A stretch of 64,000 nt of DNA, from the NCBI GenBank assembly GCA_022825925.1, contig JAJDVW010000132.1, forward strand, positions 49,318 to 113,317, given 5' to 3'. This stretch comes from Pseudomonadales bacterium (GTDB taxonomy: Bacteria > Pseudomonadota > Gammaproteobacteria > Pseudomonadales > Azotimanducaceae). Shown here piece after piece: positions 59,081 to 64,000 of the stretch; the stretch's first letter is position 1, and each line of letters starts with the position of its first letter. The notes beneath the pieces were generated by a model, which did not search any database, was not told the origin of the DNA, and worked only from the letters and a program-made list of their open reading frames with translations. A program made the translations under genes and the position numbers.

Positions 59081-59152
59081 TCCGGGACGGACGTTCACGG
59101 GTCGGTTGCCCGCCGCGCGTGAGTACGCCTGACGGCACACCCGAGACGCGAC

Positions 59153-59194
59153 GACAGACGCGAAAAGAGACGCGACAGACGCGAGAAGAGACGC
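59153..59194. repeat. 21-bp tandem repeat upstream of petA
   Basis: Two adjacent 21-bp units (GACAGACGCGAAAAGAGACGC and the same with one A-to-G change), followed by a partial third unit GACGAAAG. They fill the purine-rich spacer between rpsI and petA, 31 nt before the petA start. Confidence 0.75.
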
Positions 59195-59225
59195 GACGAA
59201 AGCAGCACGGCGGGAGCAGCCTGTC

Positions 59226-59828
59226 TTGAGCGACGACAGCATCAACACCGGACGCCGGTACTTCCTGATCGCCTCGACGTCGGCGGTGGCCGGCGTCGGC
59301 GCGGTCGGCGCCGCCATACCGTTCGTCAAGGCCTGGACCCCGAGCGCCAAGGCCCGGGCGCTCGGCGCCCCGATCCGGGTCGACATCGGCAAGCTGCGGC
59401 CCGGAGAGATCCTCGGCCCCATCCCCGCCTGGCGGGGCCAACCGGTCTTCATCGTCTACCGGGCCTCGGCGTCGGTCGAACTGCTCGCGTCCGACACGGC
59501 GGACCTCGCCGACCCGGACTCGGAGAACGCGGACATGCAGCCCGACTACGCCCGCAACGCCTGGCGTTCCCGGCGGCCCGAGATCGGCGTCTACGTCGGC
59601 CTCTGCACGCACCTCGGCTGCTCTCCCAAGTACTACGGAACGGTCCAGCCGGAGACCTTCGACCCGGACTGGCAGGGCGGTTTCTTCTGTCCCTGCCACG
59701 GCTCCCGGTTCGACCTGGCGGGCCGGGTCGTCAAGAGCGTGCCGGCGCCCGACAACCTGCCCGTGCCGCCGTACTTCTTCGAGACGGACGACGTGATCGT
59801 CATCGGTGAGGACGAGGAGACCGCCTGA
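59226..59828 (+). CDS. petA: Cytochrome bc1 Rieske iron-sulfur subunit
   Basis: A 200-aa Rieske protein. Twin-arginine-like start ([17 protein letters not shown]) with a membrane anchor to about residue 32, then cluster motifs CTHLGC and CPCHGS holding the [2Fe-2S]. TTG 59226 is the start, giving [17 protein letters not shown] overlap with petB. Confidence 0.97.
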   Translation: MSDDSINTGRRYFLIASTSAVAGVGAVGAAIPFVKAWTPSAKARALGAPIRVDIGKLRPGEILGPIPAWRGQPVFIVYRASASVELLASDTADLADPDSENADMQPDYARNAWRSRRPEIGVYVGLCTHLGCSPKYYGTVQPETFDPDWQGGFFCPCHGSRFDLAGRVVKSVPAPDNLPVPPYFFETDDVIVIGEDEETA

Positions 59829-61114
59829 TGGCCGAGTCGAACGCCCCCGCACCCGGACGCCTGACCGGACCCCTGACCGGACCCCTGAAACGCTTCGTGG
59901 CGTGGCTCGACGAGCGCATGCCGCTCACCGAGACGATCGAGTACCACGCGACGAAGTACTACGCCCCGAAGAACTTCAACTTCTGGTACTACTTCGGGGT
60001 TCTCGCCCTCGTCGTGTTCGCCATCCAGATTCTCTCGGGGATCTGGCTCACGATGTCCTACGTCCCGAGCGGCGACGGGGCGTTTGCTTCCGTCGAGTAC
60101 ATCATGCGCGACGTGGAGTACGGCTGGCTGATCCGTTACCTGCACTCCACCGGCGCGTCCGCGTTCTTCCTGGTCATCTACCTGCACATGTTCCGCGCCC
60201 TGGCGTACGGCTCGTACCGCGCGCCCAGGGAGCTGCTCTGGCTGATCGGCATGGCGATCTACCTCGTGCTGATGGCGGAAGGGTTCTTCGGCTACGTGCT
60301 GACGTGGGGGAACATGTCGTTCTGGGCCGCGCAGGTGATCGTCTCCCTGGCCGGCGCCATCCCCTTCGTGGGGCCCGAACTCATGGAGTGGATCCGCGGC
60401 GACTACGGCATGTCCGAGATCACCCTGAACCGCTTCTTCGCCCTGCACGTCGTGGCGCTGCCGCTCGCCCTGGCCGGCCTGGTGTTCCTGCACATGGTGG
60501 CCCTGCACCACGTCGGCTCGAACAACCCGGAAGGCGTGGACATCAAGCAGCACAAGGACCCGCAGGGCGTGCCCCTCGACGGCATCCCCTTCCACCCGTA
60601 CTACACCGTGCACGACTTCATGGCCACGGTCGCGTTCCTGATCCTGTTCTGCGCCATCGTGTTCTTCGCGCCGGAGATGTTCGGGTACTTCATCGAGAAG
60701 CCGAACTTCGAGGAGGCCGACCCGCTGAAGACGCCCGAGCACATCGCGCCGGTCTGGTACTACACGCCCTTCTACGCGATGCTGCGGGCCACGACGTTCC
60801 CCCTGTTCGGCCTGTCCGCCAAGTTCTGGGGCCTGATCGTCATGGCCGCGGCCATTGTGATTCCGGCCATCCTCCCCTGGCTCGACCGCGGCAAGGTCAA
60901 GTCCATCCGTTACAAGGGCCTGCTGTCCCGCCTCATGCTCGCCATGCTCGTCGTCAGCTTCGTCGTGCTCGGCTACCTCGGCACGATCCCGCCGTCGCCC
61001 ACGGCCACGGCGGCGGCGCAGGTCTTCACCGTGCTCTACTTCGCCTACTTCCTGCTGATGCCGTGGTACTCGCGGGTCGACCGGACGAGGCCCGTGCCGG
61101 ACCGCATACCGTGA
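59828..61114 (+). CDS. petB: Cytochrome b subunit of bc1 complex
   Basis: A 428-aa full-length cytochrome b (b6-like half plus subunit IV-like half in one chain). Heme His pairs sit in YLHSTGASAFFLVIYLHMFR and FALHVVALPLALAGLVFLHMVALHHVG; PDWW-type motif reads APVWYYTPFYAML. About eight to nine membrane helices. Overlaps petC (GTGA). Confidence 0.98.
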   Translation: MAESNAPAPGRLTGPLTGPLKRFVAWLDERMPLTETIEYHATKYYAPKNFNFWYYFGVLALVVFAIQILSGIWLTMSYVPSGDGAFASVEYIMRDVEYGWLIRYLHSTGASAFFLVIYLHMFRALAYGSYRAPRELLWLIGMAIYLVLMAEGFFGYVLTWGNMSFWAAQVIVSLAGAIPFVGPELMEWIRGDYGMSEITLNRFFALHVVALPLALAGLVFLHMVALHHVGSNNPEGVDIKQHKDPQGVPLDGIPFHPYYTVHDFMATVAFLILFCAIVFFAPEMFGYFIEKPNFEEADPLKTPEHIAPVWYYTPFYAMLRATTFPLFGLSAKFWGLIVMAAAIVIPAILPWLDRGKVKSIRYKGLLSRLMLAMLVVSFVVLGYLGTIPPSPTATAAAQVFTVLYFAYFLLMPWYSRVDRTRPVPDRIP

Positions 61115-61878
61115 CGGCACGAACGCTCGTACTCCTCGTTGCCCTGGCCGGCCCGCCGGCCGCGGCCGCCACGACGGACTGGCCCATGCAGTCCATGGAG
61201 CCGGACCTGCACGACAAGCCGTCCCTCCAGCGGGGGCTTGGCCTGTACGTCAACTACTGCCTGGCGTGCCACTCCCTGAGGTTCCAGCGCTACGAGCGCA
61301 CGGCCGACGACCTCGGCATCCCGCACGAGCTGTTTCTCGAGAACCTGGTGTTCACGGGGCAGAAGATCGGCGGTCTGATGGCGACGTCGATGCCCGAGGA
61401 AGAGGCCAAGGCGTGGTTCGGAGCCCGCCCGCCGGATCTCACCATGGTCGCGCGCGTGCGGGGCGAGGAGTGGCTCTACAACTACCTGAAGACCTTCTAC
61501 CTCGATCCCACGCGACCGTTCGGGGTGAACAACAAGGTGTTCGAGAACGTCGGCATGCCCCACGTCATGATGGACCTGCAGGGCGTGCAGCGGGAGGTGT
61601 GCAGGGGGTTCAAGCCCGTCGACCTGCTCGACGGCGAATCGGTCATCGTTGCCGAACCCGAGCCGCACTGCTTCCTCGAGGTGGAGGAAGGCTCCGGCAG
61701 CTTCAGCGCCGGCGAGTTCGACGACGCGGTGTACGACCTCGTCAACTTCCTGTACTACGTGGGCGAACCGACACGCCTGGAGCGCGAGCGCCTGGGCGTC
61801 TACGTCCTGCTCTTCCTGGGGCTGCTGTTCGTCTTCGCGTACCTGCTCAACCGCGAATACTGGAAGGACGTCCACTGA
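61111..61878 (+). CDS. petC: Cytochrome c1 subunit of bc1 complex
   Basis: A 255-aa cytochrome c1. Short signal peptide (LVLLVALAGPPAAAA-TT), heme motif CLACH in YVNYCLACHSLRFQRYER, axial Met region NVGMPHVM, and a C-terminal anchor YVLLFLGLLFVFAYLLN. Completes petABC. Confidence 0.97.
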   Translation: MTARTLVLLVALAGPPAAAATTDWPMQSMEPDLHDKPSLQRGLGLYVNYCLACHSLRFQRYERTADDLGIPHELFLENLVFTGQKIGGLMATSMPEEEAKAWFGARPPDLTMVARVRGEEWLYNYLKTFYLDPTRPFGVNNKVFENVGMPHVMMDLQGVQREVCRGFKPVDLLDGESVIVAEPEPHCFLEVEEGSGSFSAGEFDDAVYDLVNFLYYVGEPTRLERERLGVYVLLFLGLLFVFAYLLNREYWKDVH

Positions 61879-61895
61879 TCCTGCGCGAGGTGCCA

Positions 61896-62528
61896 ATGAG
61901 CGTCCTGACCCGGCGAGGCTCGATGACCCTGTTCTCGGACCCTTCGGACCACCAGAGCCACCGGGTTCGGATGGTCGTGGCCGAAAAGGGCATCAACGTC
62001 GACATCGTCGACGTGGACCCCCGCCACAAGCCGCAGGAACTGGGGCAGATCAACCCCTACAACACCCTGCCGACCCTCCTCGACCGCGAACTCGTGCTCT
62101 ACGAGAGCACGGTGATCATGGAGTACCTCGACGAGCGCTTTCCGCACCCGCCCCTGCTGGCGGTGTACCCGGTCGCCCGGGCGCAGAGCCGGCTCCTCAT
62201 GCACCGCATCGAGAAGGACTGGAGCCGCCGCGTCAACCTGCTGATGGCCGGCCGCGGACGCGCCGAGTCCCTGAACAAGGCCCGGAAGGAGCTGGGCGAG
62301 AGTCTCCTCGCGGTCGCCCCCGTCTTCGCGAGCCAGCAGTTCTTCATGAGCGACGAGTTCACCCTCGTCGACTGCTGCGTGGCGCCCATCCTCTGGCGGC
62401 TCAGGGCCATGGACGTCAAGCTGCCGGAACGTTCCACGCGCGCCATGCGCCAGTACATGCGCCGCATCGTGGAGCGCGAGTCGTTTCGGCGGAGCCTCAC
62501 CGAAGCCGAAGTCGAGATGCGGGAGTGA
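61896..62528 (+). CDS. sspA: Stringent starvation protein A
   Basis: A 210-aa GST-fold protein that binds RNA polymerase. FSDPSDHQSHRVRMVVAEKGI, NPYNTLPTLLDRELVLYES and the PHP-like FPHPPLL surface motif identify it. GAGGTG precedes ATG 61896. Same order petABC-sspAB as in pseudomonads. Confidence 0.95.
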   Translation: MSVLTRRGSMTLFSDPSDHQSHRVRMVVAEKGINVDIVDVDPRHKPQELGQINPYNTLPTLLDRELVLYESTVIMEYLDERFPHPPLLAVYPVARAQSRLLMHRIEKDWSRRVNLLMAGRGRAESLNKARKELGESLLAVAPVFASQQFFMSDEFTLVDCCVAPILWRLRAMDVKLPERSTRAMRQYMRRIVERESFRRSLTEAEVEMRE

Positions 62529-62529
62529 C

Positions 62530-62964
62530 GTGGGCTCCCCCCGGCCGTACCTGATACGCGCGCTGATCGACTGGATCGTCGACAACGACTGGACCCCGCA
62601 CCTGCTGATCGCCGCCGACGCCGAGGGCGTCGCCGTCCCGCGTGACCATGTCAAGGACGACCGCATCGTCCTGAACGTCTCGGCCCGGGCCGTGCGCGGT
62701 TTCGTCTGCAGCGACGAGGCGATGTCCTTCGACTCCCGTTTCGGCGGCCGCGCGTTCCACGTGGTGGTGCCCCTGGAGGCCGTCCTCGCGGTGTACGCCC
62801 GCGAGAGCGGAGCGGGCCTGGCCTTCCAGGGCAGCAACGTCGCGGGCAGCTTCCCGAGCCCCGGGCCCGGGACCGACACCGGTCCCGGGCCGGTCGGCGA
62901 CACGACGCATCCGGATCGTCCCGGCGGCGCCAGGGGGAAGCCCAAGCTCACGCTCGTCGACTGA
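62530..62964 (+). CDS. sspB: ClpXP adaptor SspB
   Basis: A 144-aa SspB. The ssrA-tag-binding domain (RPYLIRALIDWIVDNDWTPHLLI; NVSARAV) is followed by a Pro/Gly linker and the C-terminal ClpX-binding tail GKPKLTLVD. GTG 62530 is one base after the sspA stop. Confidence 0.94.
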   Translation: MGSPRPYLIRALIDWIVDNDWTPHLLIAADAEGVAVPRDHVKDDRIVLNVSARAVRGFVCSDEAMSFDSRFGGRAFHVVVPLEAVLAVYARESGAGLAFQGSNVAGSFPSPGPGTDTGPGPVGDTTHPDRPGGARGKPKLTLVD

Positions 62965-63014
62965 GCCCGCCGCCCCGGGCACAACGGGACGGGCCGGGGG
63001 CGCCAGGTACGCGG

Positions 63015-63575
63015 TCAGCGGCCGGCGTCCAGGTACTCGAAGGCCTTGACCACCTTCTGCACGCCGACGACCGATCGCGCCACGTCGGCGGCGGAGTCGC
63101 CTTCCACGCGCGAAACCAGTCCCATCAGGTAGACGACGCCGTCGCGCGTGACCACCATCACGCGGTCTCCATCCACCTCCTCGCTCGCGACCAGGCTGGT
63201 CTTGACCTTGGTGCCGAGCCAGCGGTCGTTGATCCGCGACACCGTCGTGACCGGCGGGCCGACCTCGAGCTCGTTGTGGATCCGGCGCACCTTGCGGACC
63301 CGCTGTTCCACGGCCTGCCGGGCGGCCTGCTTCAGGGACTCGTCCGCCACCAGGCCGGTCAGCAGCACGACGCCGTTGAAGCTCGTGACGCGGATCTGAC
63401 TGTCGCGCAGCGCCTCGCTGGTGTTGCGGATGACGCCCGCGACCGTCCGCTCGATCCCCTCGTCATCGAGGATGACCCCCGGCGTGCGCGCCCCGGGGTC
63501 GCTCCCGGTGATCGTCGCGCAGGACACCGCGCCGAGCGCCAGCACGACGCACAGCCCCCGCAGAAGCATCAACAT
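63015..63575 (-). CDS. dolP: BON-domain lipoprotein DolP (YraP)
   Basis: A 186-aa outer-membrane lipoprotein with two BON domains (about 55-115 and 120-185; IRVTSFNGVVLLTGLV and VMVVTRDGVVYLMGLV). Lipobox LGAVSC follows the hydrophobic signal MLMLLRGLCVVLA. ATG 63575, 10 nt after the yraN stop, is preferred over ATG 63611, which would place 12 polar residues before the signal. Confidence 0.93.
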   Translation of the reverse strand: MLMLLRGLCVVLALGAVSCATITGSDPGARTPGVILDDEGIERTVAGVIRNTSEALRDSQIRVTSFNGVVLLTGLVADESLKQAARQAVEQRVRKVRRIHNELEVGPPVTTVSRINDRWLGTKVKTSLVASEEVDGDRVMVVTRDGVVYLMGLVSRVEGDSAADVARSVVGVQKVVKAFEYLDAGR

Positions 63576-63585
63576 TGCAGTCCGG

Positions 63586-64000
63586 TCACCCGCGATCCGC
63601 ACGGAAGGCATCTGCTATCCACACTTTCTTCCAGAAAAGGCTCGAGAAGAAACCCGAGAAAAAGTTTGTCCCGGACATCGATACCACGTCAAATCGCGAC
63701 GTGTCGGAGGCATAGCGGGGATGCTCCGTGAGCCAGGCCTCCGCGGCGCGCAAGAGCCGGCGCTGCTTCGCCGCGTTGACCGAGGTGGCCCCGTCCTCCC
63801 AGGCGCCGGGGCCCCGGAGGCGGACTTCCACGAAGACGAGTACGGCTTCGTGGCGCATCACGAGGTCGATCTCGCCCCAGGGTTTCGCGTAGTTGCGGGC
63901 CAGCGTCCTGAGGCCCCGTCTGCGCAGGAAGCGTTCCGCCGCGCGCTCCGCCCGGCGCCCGGCGCGCCGGGCCCGGCGGCCGCCCGCGCGACGCGAGCGG
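63586..64000 (-). CDS. yraN: YraN/UPF0102 endonuclease-like protein, 5' end outside window
   Basis: PD-(D/E)XK-like UPF0102 protein. The frame is open to the window edge: RAERAAERFLRRRGLRTLARNY, then GEIDLV and LVFVEVRLR (the E-x-D...E-x-R/K core) and the C-terminal helix TSVNAAKQRRLLRAAEAWL. An internal ATG at 63861 would remove the catalytic GEID motif, so the true start lies upstream of base 64000 on the minus strand. Neighbour of dolP as in E. coli. Confidence 0.92.
   Translation of the reverse strand, partial: RSRRAGGRRARRAGRRAERAAERFLRRRGLRTLARNYAKPWGEIDLVMRHEAVLVFVEVRLRGPGAWEDGATSVNAAKQRRLLRAAEAWLTEHPRYASDTSRFDVVSMSGTNFFSGFFSSLFWKKVWIADAFRADRG

Noticed and set aside
59153..59194. CRISPR-like array
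   Set aside because: Units are adjacent without spacers; this is a short tandem repeat.
63586..63861. YraN as a complete 91-aa protein starting at 63861
   Set aside because: The conserved GEIDLV motif lies upstream of that ATG in the same open frame.

Overview
The window is about 64 kb of very GC-rich DNA (roughly 70 % by eye) from a gammaproteobacterium. The assignment rests on housekeeping synteny: gatCAB divergent from mreBCD-maf-yhdP-tldD with darP/pmbA; the npr-rapZ-ptsN-hpf-rpoN-lptBAC-kdsC-yrbG block; ibaG-murA-hisD; and zapE-rplM-rpsI-petABC-sspAB-dolP-yraN. These blocks resemble Pseudomonas and Escherichia but have lost members (no rng, kdsD, mla genes, hisG or RapZ N-terminal domain in place). 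Sulfatases with an FGE, PD-(D/E)XK/AAA proteins and a guanidine operon suggest an uncultured, perhaps host-associated or marine, lineage; that is inference and no species is claimed.

Bases 1-29,900 are accessory. They begin with a 5'-truncated alpha/beta hydrolase and a rhodanese. Next, on the minus strand, comes a two-gene module: a UGSC-family selenoprotein whose in-frame UGA has a plausible bacterial SECIS just downstream, and a 357-aa partner of unknown function joined by an ATGA overlap. A seven-gene minus-strand operon follows (4072-13463): ABC importer, two DUF1989 (UAAP1/UAAP2) proteins, a biotin carboxylase annotated in this family as urea carboxylase, and allophanate hydrolase. Its leader is a clear guanidine-I (ykkC) riboswitch, so the operon most likely takes up and degrades guanidine. 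A GG-N10-GC sigma-54-type promoter lies upstream of the riboswitch; rpoN is in the same window. Divergent from this are two sulfatases and their formylglycine-generating enzyme in overlapping frames. Then come a diheme cytochrome fused to a truncated PIN domain, an AAA-like/PD-(D/E)XK protein (with a decayed second copy), a SWIM-SNF2 helicase, and a three-gene electron-conduit locus: a repeat-rich monoheme protein, a decaheme MtrA/PioA/DmsE-type cytochrome and an MtrB/PioB-type outer-membrane barrel.

Bases 29,900-64,000 are mostly core. A GST, an F420/FMN-type LLM oxidoreductase and an SDR precede gatCAB. The divergent mreBCD operon runs through maf and yhdP to tldD with ATGA/GTGA overlaps. 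MgtE is followed by the nitrogen-PTS/sigma-54/LPS-transport block on the minus strand. A 240-bp MITE-like element with perfect 18-bp inverted repeats and CTAG target duplications sits between rpoN and lptB and begins exactly at the lptB stop codon. Plus-strand genes for cell-wall synthesis, histidine synthesis, ribosomal proteins and the cytochrome bc1 complex follow, and the window ends inside yraN.

Small-scale structure of note: two hairpins of identical architecture that start at the TAG stops of atzF and npr but have completely different, mutually compensated stems; remnants of an AbrB-type antitoxin and of a GST; and several short tandem or inverted repeats. No rRNA, tRNA or CRISPR array was seen.
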